A stretch of 64,000 nucleotides of DNA. It comes from Kribbella capetownensis (GTDB taxonomy: Bacteria; Actinomycetota; Actinomycetes; Propionibacteriales; Kribbellaceae). This document shows, in pieces, positions 55,415 to 62,921 of the stretch. Where the stretch lies: NCBI RefSeq assembly GCF_004331485.1, contig NZ_SJKD01000001.1, forward strand, positions 1,798,001 through 1,862,000. Reading direction: 5' to 3'. Under the pieces are notes generated by a model. It was given only the letters and a program-made list of their open reading frames with translations. It had not been told where the DNA came from and searched no databases. A program made the position numbers and the translations under genes. How positions within the stretch are numbered: position 1 is the first letter of the stretch; each line of letters opens with the position of its first letter.

Positions 55415-57402
55415 CGTGCTCCTCCCAACCGGGACTGGTGCAGATCGTGCTCGTTACCGTTCAGGGCTTCGCCGTGCGTCAGGTTGGCGGCGGCCTCGCC
55501 CAGGTGGCGGGCGTCGTCGTCGATGCCCTCGGTCTCCTCGACCAGGTTGCCGATCACCTCGGCCAGCTCGGCCGCGCCGAGCGGCATGCCCCGCACCTGC
55601 GCGTAGGACACGACGTCGACCAGGAACTTCGCCCGCAGCAGCATCGCCAGCTGGCCCAGGTTCATCTCCGGGACCAGGACCTTGTCGTAGCTGCGCAGCA
55701 GGTCGCCCAGGTTCGGCGGGAACGGGTTCAGGTGCCGCAGGTGGGCCTGCGCGACCTTGCCGCCGACCTTGCGGACCCGGCGGACACCGGCGCCGATCGG
55801 GCCGTACGTCGAACCCCAGCCCAGCACCAGGACCTTCGCGGTACCGTCCGGGTCGTCGACCTCGATCGGGTCGATGGAACGGGCGATGCCGTCCACCTTG
55901 GCCTGCCGGGTGCGGATCATCAGGTCGTGGTTGGCCGGGTCGTAGGAGATGTTGCCGGTCTTGTCCTCCTTCTCCAGACCGCCGATGCGGTGGTCCAGGC
56001 CCGCCGTCCCCGGGATCGCCCAGGCGCGGGACAGGGTCTCCGGGTCGCGCAGGTACGGGAGGTAGAGCGGTGCGCCCTTGTCGTCGGTGGCGTTCGGCTC
56101 GAGGGTGAAGTTCGGGTCGATCGTCGGCAGGTCGTCGACCACCGGGATCTGCCACGGCTCCGAACCGTTGGCCAGGTAGCCGTCGGACAGCACGATCACC
56201 GGCGTCCGGTAGGTGATGGCAATCCGGGCCGCCTCGACCGCGATCGCGAAGCAGTCCGCGGGGGACTGGGCCGCGAGCACCGGCAGCGGGGCCTCGCCGT
56301 TGCGGCCGAACATCACCTGCAGCAGGTCGGCCTGCTCGGTCTTGGTCGGCATACCGGTCGACGGGCCGGCGCGCTGGATGTCGCAGACGACCAGCGGCAG
56401 CTCGAGCATCACGCCGAGGCCGATCGTCTCGGACTTCAGGCTGATGCCCGGACCGGACGAAGTGGTCACGCCGAGTGCGCCGCCGAACGACGCACCCAGG
56501 GCAGCGCCGACACCGGCGATCTCGTCCTCGGCCTGGATCGTGGTCACGTTGAACCGCTTGAGCTTGGACAGCTCGTGCAGTACGTCGGAGGCCGGGGTGA
56601 TCGGGTACGCGCCCAGGACCAGCGGCAGACCGGCCCGCTGAGCGCCCGCCACCAGGCCGTACGCCAGCGCCAGGTTGCCGGAGATGTTCCGGTAGGTGCC
56701 GGTGGCCATCTTGGCCGGCTTCACCTCGTACCGGACCGAGAACTCCTCGGCCGTCTCGCCGAAGTTGTAGCCGGCCCGGAAGGCCGCGATGTTCGCGTCC
56801 CGGATGTCCGGCTTACTGGCGAACTTCGTCTCGAGGAACGTGATCGTCGACTCGACCGGGCGCTGGAACAGCCACGACACCAGCCCCAGCGCGTACATGT
56901 TCTTGGCCCGGGACGCGTCCTTGCGGGACAGGCCGAACTCCTTGACCGACTCCACCGTCATGCCGGTCAGGTTCAGGCCGATCACGTGGTATGCGTCCAG
57001 CTCGCCGGTCTCCAGCGGGTTCTGCTCGTACCCGATCCGCTTCAGGTTGCGGGCGGTGAAGTCCGCGGTGTCGACGATGAGCGTCGCCCCGCGCGGTACG
57101 TCGCGCAGGTTCGCCTTCAGCGCCGCCGGGTTCATCGCGATCAGCACATCGGGCGCATCACCCGGCGTGAGGATGTCGTGGTCGGCGAAGTGGAGCTGGA
57201 ACGACGACACTCCCGGCAGAGTTCCGGCTGGTGCCCGGATCTCGGCGGGGAAGTTGGGCAGGGTCGACAGATCATTGCCGAACGATGCCGTTTCCGCTGT
57301 GAACCTGTCCCCCGTGAGCTGCATCCCGTCGCCGGAGTCGCCGGCGAAGCGGATCACCACGCGGTCGAGCTGCTTGACCTCGATGGTCACTGTTCTGTTC
57401 AT
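55411..57402 (-). CDS. korA: 2-oxoglutarate:ferredoxin oxidoreductase, alpha subunit (gamma-alpha fusion)
   Basis: A 663-residue subunit in which the gamma domain (residues 1 to about 190; RFAGDSGDGMQLTGDRF) is fused in front of the alpha domain (GAYPITPASDVLHELSKLK, TSSGPGISLKSETIGLGVMLELPLVVCDIQRAGPSTGMPTKTEQ). The fusion and the two-gene korAB arrangement are the mycobacterial/streptomycete type. The ATG at 57402 is preferred; a TTG two codons upstream is possible. The CoA-binding and substrate pockets are intact. Confidence 0.94.
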   Translation of the reverse strand: MNRTVTIEVKQLDRVVIRFAGDSGDGMQLTGDRFTAETASFGNDLSTLPNFPAEIRAPAGTLPGVSSFQLHFADHDILTPGDAPDVLIAMNPAALKANLRDVPRGATLIVDTADFTARNLKRIGYEQNPLETGELDAYHVIGLNLTGMTVESVKEFGLSRKDASRAKNMYALGLVSWLFQRPVESTITFLETKFASKPDIRDANIAAFRAGYNFGETAEEFSVRYEVKPAKMATGTYRNISGNLALAYGLVAGAQRAGLPLVLGAYPITPASDVLHELSKLKRFNVTTIQAEDEIAGVGAALGASFGGALGVTTSSGPGISLKSETIGLGVMLELPLVVCDIQRAGPSTGMPTKTEQADLLQVMFGRNGEAPLPVLAAQSPADCFAIAVEAARIAITYRTPVIVLSDGYLANGSEPWQIPVVDDLPTIDPNFTLEPNATDDKGAPLYLPYLRDPETLSRAWAIPGTAGLDHRIGGLEKEDKTGNISYDPANHDLMIRTRQAKVDGIARSIDPIEVDDPDGTAKVLVLGWGSTYGPIGAGVRRVRKVGGKVAQAHLRHLNPFPPNLGDLLRSYDKVLVPEMNLGQLAMLLRAKFLVDVVSYAQVRGMPLGAAELAEVIGNLVEETEGIDDDARHLGEAAANLTHGEALNGNEHDLHQSRLGGAR

Positions 57403-57464
57403 CTCCAAGTCGAAGCTTGGGTCGGCCCGCCGCGTCGTGGGCGACAGGTCGATCCCCCCAGTTC

Positions 57465-57494
57465 AGGGCGATAACCCCAATATTAGTTCGCCCT
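57465..57494. promoter_or_regulatory. Inverted repeat upstream of korA, candidate operator
   Basis: AGGGCGA (57465-57471) and TCGCCCT (57488-57494) are perfect 7-bp inverted arms around a 16-bp AT-rich centre containing AATATT. It lies 62-92 bp before the korA start, in the 240-bp divergent gap toward the lipoprotein gene, a good place for a promoter and operator. Which protein binds is unknown. Confidence 0.4.
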
Positions 57495-57642
57495 TAGTAC
57501 AGAACCATGCGGAAGCCCCGGTGGTCCACAGCCTGGGACACGGTGTTAGTAGGTGGGTTCATCCGCTAGTGACAAATCCGCTCATGTCACCCTGCGCAGT
57601 CGTTCGCTTGCGATCCGCAGTCACAACCGGCAGCATGTCGGC

Positions 57643-58437
57643 ATGCGTGCCGTTGCCGGACTGCTGATCCTTGCCCTGACCGGATGCTCCGCGCAGGTGG
57701 CGCCCGCGATGAGTCTCGGCGGTACGGCGCCCGCAGTGGCGCCGGCGTCGGCCGCTGCACCGACGCGGACAGCCAAGATCACCACCATCCGGACAACGGA
57801 CACCACCAAAGGTGTGATCACGGTGATCGGCTCGTTGACGCCGGCACCGAAGGCGGGCACGCGGATCCCGCTGCAGCAGTGGATCCCGGCCGCGAAACGG
57901 TGGCAGGAGATCGCGCACGGGTACTCGTCGGACAGCTCGGTGACGATCAAGGCCGTGCAGCCCGGGTCGGTCCGGACGTATCGCATCGCGGTCGGGCCAC
58001 AGGCGCCGTACCCGGCAGCCGTCTCGCCGGTGATCAGCCTCAAGCACTATGTCTGGCGCGGGATCTTCAAGCGGGGCGTGCTGGCCGCGGGTGGGAAGGG
58101 TGCGCCGCAGTTCAATGTGGTGCCGCCGAACGAAGGACCGCGGCGGGCGGAGGCCGACCTGCTCGCGAACAAGGGCGGGTTCGTCTGGGGTGACGTCGAC
58201 TCGACCGGCTGCAGCTATGTGCGCAACTGGCTCGGCAACCTCACCGACGGGACTGTGCGGGTGTCAGTGCACAACGGGACCAAGGCAATCACCTCGGTGC
58301 GGCAGGCGCAGGAGACCGAGACCTGGCTCAACGCCAAGATCCTCGGCGTCACCCGCCTCCGCCTCCAGGTCACCGACCTCAAATCCGGCTACGGCCCGTA
58401 CGTCTCGGTCGACTCGATGATGCTCTGCACCAACTAG
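57643..58437 (+). CDS. Putative lipoprotein with C-terminal sugar-binding-like domain
   Basis: A 264-residue exported protein. The ATG at 57643 starts a lipoprotein signal peptide (MRAVAGLLILALTGC, lipobox LTGC at 12-15, Cys15 lipid-anchored). After an Ala/Pro/Thr-rich linker and an immunoglobulin-like region (TTDTTKGVITVIGSLTPAPKAGTRIPLQQW), the last 80 residues (SYVRNWLGNLTDGTVRVSVHNG to the end, Cys in LCTN) look like an NPCBM-type carbohydrate-binding fold; that is tentative. The longer frame to 57553 has no ribosome site. Confidence 0.65.
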   Translation: MRAVAGLLILALTGCSAQVAPAMSLGGTAPAVAPASAAAPTRTAKITTIRTTDTTKGVITVIGSLTPAPKAGTRIPLQQWIPAAKRWQEIAHGYSSDSSVTIKAVQPGSVRTYRIAVGPQAPYPAAVSPVISLKHYVWRGIFKRGVLAAGGKGAPQFNVVPPNEGPRRAEADLLANKGGFVWGDVDSTGCSYVRNWLGNLTDGTVRVSVHNGTKAITSVRQAQETETWLNAKILGVTRLRLQVTDLKSGYGPYVSVDSMMLCTN

Positions 58438-58446
58438 GCTGCTGCC

Positions 58447-58803
58447 GTGTCGGAGAGCTATGGGGTCATCCTCGCGGTGGTCGCGCTCGGTCTGGTCGGG
58501 CTGATCGGTGCCTTCGCGCTGAACAAGGCGCTGACCGTCACCTATCCGACCGAGAGCAAGCTCAAGACGTACGAGTCCGGCGTGGACCCGGTCGGCGAAG
58601 GGTGGGCGCAGGTACACATCCGGTACTACCTGTTCGCCTACCTCTACGTGATCTTCGCCGTCGACGCGATCTACCTGTTCCCGTGGGCGACGATCTTCGC
58701 CACCCTCGGCTTCTCCACCTTGATCGAGATGTTCGTCTTCCTCGCTTTCGTCGCGGTCGGCCTGCTGTACGCCTACCGCAACGGCGTCCTCCGCTGGACG
58801 TGA
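58447..58803 (+). CDS. NADH-quinone oxidoreductase subunit A paralogue, solitary
   Basis: A 118-residue NuoA homologue with three helices and the conserved loop TYESGVDPVGEGWAQVHIRYYLFAYLYVIFAVDAIYLFPWA. Compared with the operon nuoA it lacks the loop cysteine (SGVDP instead of CGIEP). It stands alone: no other second-set nuo gene is in the window after it, where a minus-strand gene begins. It lies about 1 kb from korA. In Streptomyces the korAB genes sit near a second, ferredoxin-type nuo cluster (from memory), so this may be the last survivor of such a cluster. GTG start 9 bp after the lipoprotein stop. Confidence 0.8.
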   Translation: MSESYGVILAVVALGLVGLIGAFALNKALTVTYPTESKLKTYESGVDPVGEGWAQVHIRYYLFAYLYVIFAVDAIYLFPWATIFATLGFSTLIEMFVFLAFVAVGLLYAYRNGVLRWT

Positions 58804-58868
58804 CGGACCGCCAGGCCATCACGATCGGCCACGGTCACGCTCAACCTGTCTGCGACCTTGTGATGGCC

Positions 58869-58970
58869 CGGACGTCCGGCACTCACCAACCTCCGGCGCG
58901 TCGACCGTCGCACGCTCAGCCGTCGGCGCACTCCGGCGTGTCGGTCGGGTTGGTGAGTGGCCCAGGTCCG
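58869..58970. repeat. Stem-loop repeat element, copy 2
   Basis: Arms 58869-58890 and 58949-58970 are inverted copies matching at 18 of 22 positions, including a perfect 11-bp inner pairing (CACTCACCAAC with GTTGGTGAGTG). The loop is 58 nt and holds GCACGCTCAGCCG (58910-58922), 19 nt after the left arm. Both words and this spacing are the same as in copy 1 (1219-1320, opposite orientation). The right arm ends directly at the stop codon of the ornithine-cyclodeaminase-like gene. It also lies after nuoA2, so it is between two convergent genes. Confidence 0.65.
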
Positions 58971-59882
58971 CTAGGCGCGGGCGAGGGCCGCGGCGATTGC
59001 CCAGTCCTGTGGGCCGATGCCGACGGACTTGAAGACGGTGCGGCCGGTCGAGGCCGGGGGAGTTGAGAGGGCGGGCCCGAGCTCGACCAGGTCCGTGCGT
59101 TGCAGCGTGCCGGAGTCGACAGCGTCGATGATCTCGCCGGACTCTTCCAGCGCCGCTTCCTGCTGATCGACGAGGACCGTCGACGCGGTGGCGAAGAGGT
59201 CGCGCGGCAGCTCGCGCATCGTCGGGCGGAAGGCGCCGATCGCATTGACGTGGACGCGGCCCGGGAGTGCGTCGGCACTGAAGAGTGGTGCGGTGGACGA
59301 GGTGGCGCAGCAGACGATGTCCGCGTCGGCGATCGCGTCGTCGATGTCCGTGCCCGGAGTGAACTTCACCTCGGGAAACTCGTCGGCGAGTGTCTTGCTC
59401 AGCGCCCTGGCGTGGTCAGCCGAGCGGCCGGTGACGATGACGTCGGCGATCGGACGTACGGCGAGAACTCCACGGACCTGGTCCGGTGCCTGAGCGCCCG
59501 TGCCGATCAGAGCGAGCCGGGACGCGTCGGCCGGAGCGAGCAGATCGGTGGCGACTCCGACGACCGCACCGGTCCGCAACGTGGTGATCGAGCCGCCGTC
59601 CGCGACGAGTTGATCGCCGGCGCCGGTCCAGATCACGGTCGCGCGGATGGCCGGCACCTCGTCGAGAGCGATACCGATCTTCTTCACCACCGCGCTCCCG
59701 GTCGGTGTGTGGTACGCCGACATCACCAGCACCGACCCGTCGCCGAAGATCTGCCGCGGCGGCAGCACGAAGTTCCCCGCCGCCAGTTCCCGGAACGCGT
59801 CCCGTACCGCGTCGATCGCCGTACTCATCGGAACCGCACGCCGGACGTCCTGAGCCGAAAGCACCTTCACCAGCCCGAGCAT
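58971..59882 (-). CDS. Ornithine cyclodeaminase/mu-crystallin family protein
   Basis: A 303-residue NAD(P)-dependent enzyme of the OCD/mu-crystallin family. The N-terminal part has the substrate-binding start (LSAQDVRRAVPMSTAIDAVRDAFRELAAG, VLPPRQIF, VVKKIGIALD), and the Rossmann motif is LALIGTGAQAPDQVRGV. Members act as ornithine cyclodeaminases, amino acid dehydrogenases or ketimine reductases; substrate is not readable. ATG at 59882 starts the family N-terminus; the frame continues upstream through the dipeptidase gene as shadow. Divergent from the dipeptidase, 43 bp apart. Confidence 0.87.
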   Translation of the reverse strand: MLGLVKVLSAQDVRRAVPMSTAIDAVRDAFRELAAGNFVLPPRQIFGDGSVLVMSAYHTPTGSAVVKKIGIALDEVPAIRATVIWTGAGDQLVADGGSITTLRTGAVVGVATDLLAPADASRLALIGTGAQAPDQVRGVLAVRPIADVIVTGRSADHARALSKTLADEFPEVKFTPGTDIDDAIADADIVCCATSSTAPLFSADALPGRVHVNAIGAFRPTMRELPRDLFATASTVLVDQQEAALEESGEIIDAVDSGTLQRTDLVELGPALSTPPASTGRTVFKSVGIGPQDWAIAAALARA

Positions 59883-59925
59883 ATTCTGGTCCCGCCAACC
59901 ATCACATACGCGCAAGGGGGATCGA

Positions 59926-60942
59926 GTGAACCTGCACCGGGACGCACTGGTGGCGGATGCGCACAACGACCTGTTGATGCTGGTGGCGCGACGGCCGAAG
60001 GCGACGTGGGCGCAGTACTTCCGGGCGCGGTGGATCCCGCAGTTGCGCGAGGGCGGGATCGATGTCCAGGTCCTGCCGGTGTTCATCGACGACGAGTTCC
60101 GGCCGGAAGGCGCGTTGCGCGAGACGCTGCGGATGATCGAAGCCGCACACCGGATCGCCGAGGCCAACGCCGATGAGGTCGCGCTCTGTACGGCGCCCGG
60201 CGACATCGCGGCCGCCACCGCGGCGGGCAAGATCGCGCTGGTGCTGGCGCTCGAAGGCTGCCCACAGATCGACAACGACCTCGAACTCCTACAGACGCTA
60301 CAGCGGCTCGGCGTCCGGATGGTTTCGTTCACCCACTTCGGCCGCAGCGCGCTCGGCGACGGATCGGGCGAAGACGCGGCCGGCAGCCGACTGACCCACG
60401 CCGGCGTCGAGGCGGTCGGTCTGCTCGAGGACCTCGGCGTACTGATCGACGTCTCGCACGTCGGCCGCGGCGGCGTCGAGCACATCCTCGACCTGGCGAC
60501 CAAACCGCTGGTCGCGTCGCACTCCAGCGCGTTCGCCTTGCGCGACCACCACCGCAACCTGACCGACGAGCAGTTGCGCGCGATCGCGGCCATCGGCGGC
60601 GTCATCTGCGTGAACTTCTTCGCCGGATTCCTCACCACCGCGGAGAAGCCGACCGTCGAGCACCTGGCCGACCACCTCGAGTACGTCGTGAACGTCGCCG
60701 GGGCCGACCACGTCGGACTGGGCAGCGACTTCGTCGCCGAGGTGTTCGCGGAGAAGATCCCCGCCTGCGACCGGCCGATCGTGATCCAGGGGCTGGACGC
60801 CGAAGTGTTCGTCCCCGGCCTGGAGGGACCGGCCGGGATGCCGCTGGTCACCGACGCGCTCCAGCGCCGTGGGTTGTCAGAGGCAACTATTCGCAAGGTG
60901 CTCGGCCAGAACCTGGTCCGTGTTCTCTCATCGGAGGCGTGA
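59926..60942 (+). CDS. Membrane dipeptidase (renal dipeptidase family, M19)
   Basis: A 338-residue zinc peptidase. Metal ligands are visible as His13 and Asp15 (ADAHNDLL), the bridging Glu in LALEGC, and later His residues in DVSHVGRGG and SHSSAFALRDHHRNLTD; the last Asp is in HVGLGSDFVAEV. The family cleaves dipeptides, often with a D-amino acid at the C-terminus. Without a signal peptide it is cytoplasmic. GTG at 59926 has AAGGGGG close upstream. It precedes the beta-lactamase-fold gene by 1 bp, so the two form an operon, possibly for peptide recycling. Confidence 0.88.
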   Translation: MNLHRDALVADAHNDLLMLVARRPKATWAQYFRARWIPQLREGGIDVQVLPVFIDDEFRPEGALRETLRMIEAAHRIAEANADEVALCTAPGDIAAATAAGKIALVLALEGCPQIDNDLELLQTLQRLGVRMVSFTHFGRSALGDGSGEDAAGSRLTHAGVEAVGLLEDLGVLIDVSHVGRGGVEHILDLATKPLVASHSSAFALRDHHRNLTDEQLRAIAAIGGVICVNFFAGFLTTAEKPTVEHLADHLEYVVNVAGADHVGLGSDFVAEVFAEKIPACDRPIVIQGLDAEVFVPGLEGPAGMPLVTDALQRRGLSEATIRKVLGQNLVRVLSSEA

Positions 60943-60943
60943 G

Positions 60944-62293
60944 ATGCAAAGCTGGTTGGACAACAACCTCGGTCGGCTGATCGAGAAGCACGGTGTGCCG
61001 GGCGCGTCGGTCGCGGTCTGGTCCGACGGCGAGCTGAGTACGGCGGCCGCCGGCATCCTGAGCATGAACACCGGAGTCGAGGCGACCACCGACTCGGTCT
61101 TCCAGGTCGGCTCCATCACCAAGCTGTGGACCACCACGCTGATCGCCCAGCTGGTTGTCGAGGGCAAGGTCGACCTCGATCGGCCGGTCCGCGACCACCT
61201 GCCCGAGTTCAAGCTCGGCGACGAGGCCGCGGCCGCGTCGATCACGCCGCGGCACCTGCTCACCCACACCAGCGGCTTCTCGGGTGACGCCTTCACCCCG
61301 ACGTCGCGTGGCGACGACGGTGTCGAGCTGTTCATCCGCGATGTGCTGCCCGGCCTGGCCCAGGAGGTTCCGCCCGGCGCCGGGTTCTCCTACAACAACT
61401 CGGGCTTCGTCGTCCTCGGCCGGATCGCCGAGGTGCTGCGCGGCAAGCCGTATCACGAGCTGGTCCGCGAACACATCGGCGTACCGCTGGAGCTGAAGCA
61501 CCTGGCAACGATCCCGGACGAGGCGCTGCTGTACCGGGCCGCGGTCGGGCACATCTCGCCGACTCCGGACGCACCGCTGGAGGCGGCCTCGCTGTGGAGC
61601 CTCGTGCATGCGATGGCGCCGGCCGGCTCGCTGCTGGCGATGAGTGCGAGCGACCTGATCACGTTCGGCCGGGCGTACCTGGACGCGACGCTGCTCGACC
61701 GAGCCATGATCGACCGCCTGTGGGAGCCGCAGGTCGAAGTACCGCGGACCGGCGGATCGGCCGAGCACCTGGGACTCGGCTGGATGATCTTCAACGAGAG
61801 CGGCCGGCCGTTCTACGGTCACGACGGCGGGACCATCGGCCAGTCCGCGTTCTTCCGACTGGTCCCCGACAAGGGCGTCGCCGTCGCCCTGCTGACCAAC
61901 GGTGGCGACACCCAACCCTTGTACGACGAACTCGTCGGCCACATCCTGCGGGAAACCGCCGGGATCGAGTTGCCGGACCCACCGGTCCCGCCGGCGCAGC
62001 CGGCCCAGATCTCGGCTGACCTGGTCACCGGCCGATACCAGGGGGTGCTGACCGCGTCGACCGTCAGCGTCGAGGACGGCGAGTTCTGGGTGCTGGAGGA
62101 GGCGCTCGGTGACGAGGGGAGGGTGTTGCTGCCCGAGCCGCAGCGCACCCGGCTGGTCCCGCTCGACGACTCCCGGCTGATCGCCGCCGAGCCCGAGCGC
62201 GGTGTCCACACCGTGCTGGCGTTCCGGGATCCGGTGGACGGCCGGGCGGCGTACTTGTTCCAGGGAGGGCGGCTGACCCCGCGCAGCCGATGA
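60944..62293 (+). CDS. Serine hydrolase, class C beta-lactamase/D-Ala-D-Ala peptidase fold
   Basis: A 449-residue protein of the beta-lactamase family. SITK (57-60) is the S-x-x-K motif with nucleophile Ser57, YNN (150-152) the Y-x-N motif, and HDGG (293-296) the K/H-T-G equivalent. A C-terminal beta-domain (about 350-449) is present. No signal peptide, so it is an intracellular esterase or D-aminopeptidase rather than a resistance enzyme. GGAGG lies 8 bases before the ATG. Coupled to the dipeptidase; together they may digest D-amino-acid peptides. Confidence 0.86.
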   Translation: MQSWLDNNLGRLIEKHGVPGASVAVWSDGELSTAAAGILSMNTGVEATTDSVFQVGSITKLWTTTLIAQLVVEGKVDLDRPVRDHLPEFKLGDEAAAASITPRHLLTHTSGFSGDAFTPTSRGDDGVELFIRDVLPGLAQEVPPGAGFSYNNSGFVVLGRIAEVLRGKPYHELVREHIGVPLELKHLATIPDEALLYRAAVGHISPTPDAPLEAASLWSLVHAMAPAGSLLAMSASDLITFGRAYLDATLLDRAMIDRLWEPQVEVPRTGGSAEHLGLGWMIFNESGRPFYGHDGGTIGQSAFFRLVPDKGVAVALLTNGGDTQPLYDELVGHILRETAGIELPDPPVPPAQPAQISADLVTGRYQGVLTASTVSVEDGEFWVLEEALGDEGRVLLPEPQRTRLVPLDDSRLIAAEPERGVHTVLAFRDPVDGRAAYLFQGGRLTPRSR

Positions 62294-62363
62294 GAACACT
62301 CGTTTCAAGCGGACTGCCCGGTGCATGAAGTCCGGTAGCACTGGGAAGGAGTGTCAGTGACGT

Positions 62364-62392
62364 GCGGCGTGGCTGGGGCCGTGGCACGCCGC
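62364..62392. terminator. Stem-loop downstream of the dipeptidase operon
   Basis: GCGGCGTG (62364-62371) and CACGCCGC (62385-62392) form a perfect 8-bp GC-rich stem with a 13-nt loop, 70 bp after the hydrolase stop. There is no U-run. It is a plausible terminator in high-GC DNA. Confidence 0.4.
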
Positions 62393-62475
62393 GCTGTCAC
62401 CGAGAGTCACCTGCCTCACCCTCACCGGGTCGTTGCCTGGTCACCCTTTGTGATTGCGGACGGCAACTATTGTGA

Positions 62476-62513
62476 GGGTGTACCGCGCCCTTGATAACGG
62501 ATTGCGTACACCC
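62476..62513. promoter_or_regulatory. Inverted repeat upstream of the small membrane protein
   Basis: GGGTGTAC (62476-62483) and GTACACCC (62506-62513) are perfect 8-bp inverted arms separated by 22 bp that contains TTGATAAC, the only AT-rich word nearby and a possible -35. The start codon is 72 bp downstream. The whole 62294-62585 gap otherwise holds only the hairpin at 62364-62392. Confidence 0.4.
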
Positions 62514-62585
62514 TGTCGCCAAGTAGTCGACCTGGAGTTATGGTGATTACTCGGGGGAACGGGGTGAGTACGGGGTGGTGAGGCT

Positions 62586-62804
62586 ATGGCGTGGCAACTG
62601 TGGGTGGCGATCGCACTCGCAGCGACCGGGCTCGTGATCCTGGTCGTGTGGCGACTGCGGCACGCTCAGCACGTCTTCGACGACATCACCCGCATCGACC
62701 GTTCCGCCGAGAGTAGCCAGTCCGATCCATCCGGTGACGAGCTCGCCCAGGCGAGGGCTCGCCGGATCCCACCGCCGTCGCCGCCACGCCGCAAGCACGG
62801 CTGA
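62586..62804 (+). CDS. Small membrane protein of unknown function
   Basis: A 72-residue protein with one N-terminal transmembrane helix (residues 4-22, WQLWVAIALAATGLVILVVW) followed by a charged cytoplasmic tail ending in proline- and arginine-rich residues. GTGAGG lies 4-9 bases before the ATG. It is preceded by an inverted repeat and followed by a strong hairpin, so it is transcribed on its own. Family not recognised. Confidence 0.7.
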   Translation: MAWQLWVAIALAATGLVILVVWRLRHAQHVFDDITRIDRSAESSQSDPSGDELAQARARRIPPPSPPRRKHG

Positions 62805-62847
62805 CGCGACTCGGGAAGACGCCCGGTCCCCACCCGGGTTCCGCCCA

Positions 62848-62893
62848 AGCCGCTCACGTTCGGTGGCCCGCACAGCGCCGAACGTGAGCGGCT
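62848..62893. terminator. 16-bp perfect bidirectional terminator hairpin
   Basis: AGCCGCTCACGTTCGG (62848-62863) and its exact inverse (62878-62893) flank a 14-nt loop in the gap between the convergent small membrane protein and LuxR genes. It is the most stable hairpin in the window. No T-run follows, as is usual in actinobacteria. Confidence 0.75.
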
Positions 62894-62921
62894 GTGGGAC
62901 AGCCTCGGAGACTGTGGGATC

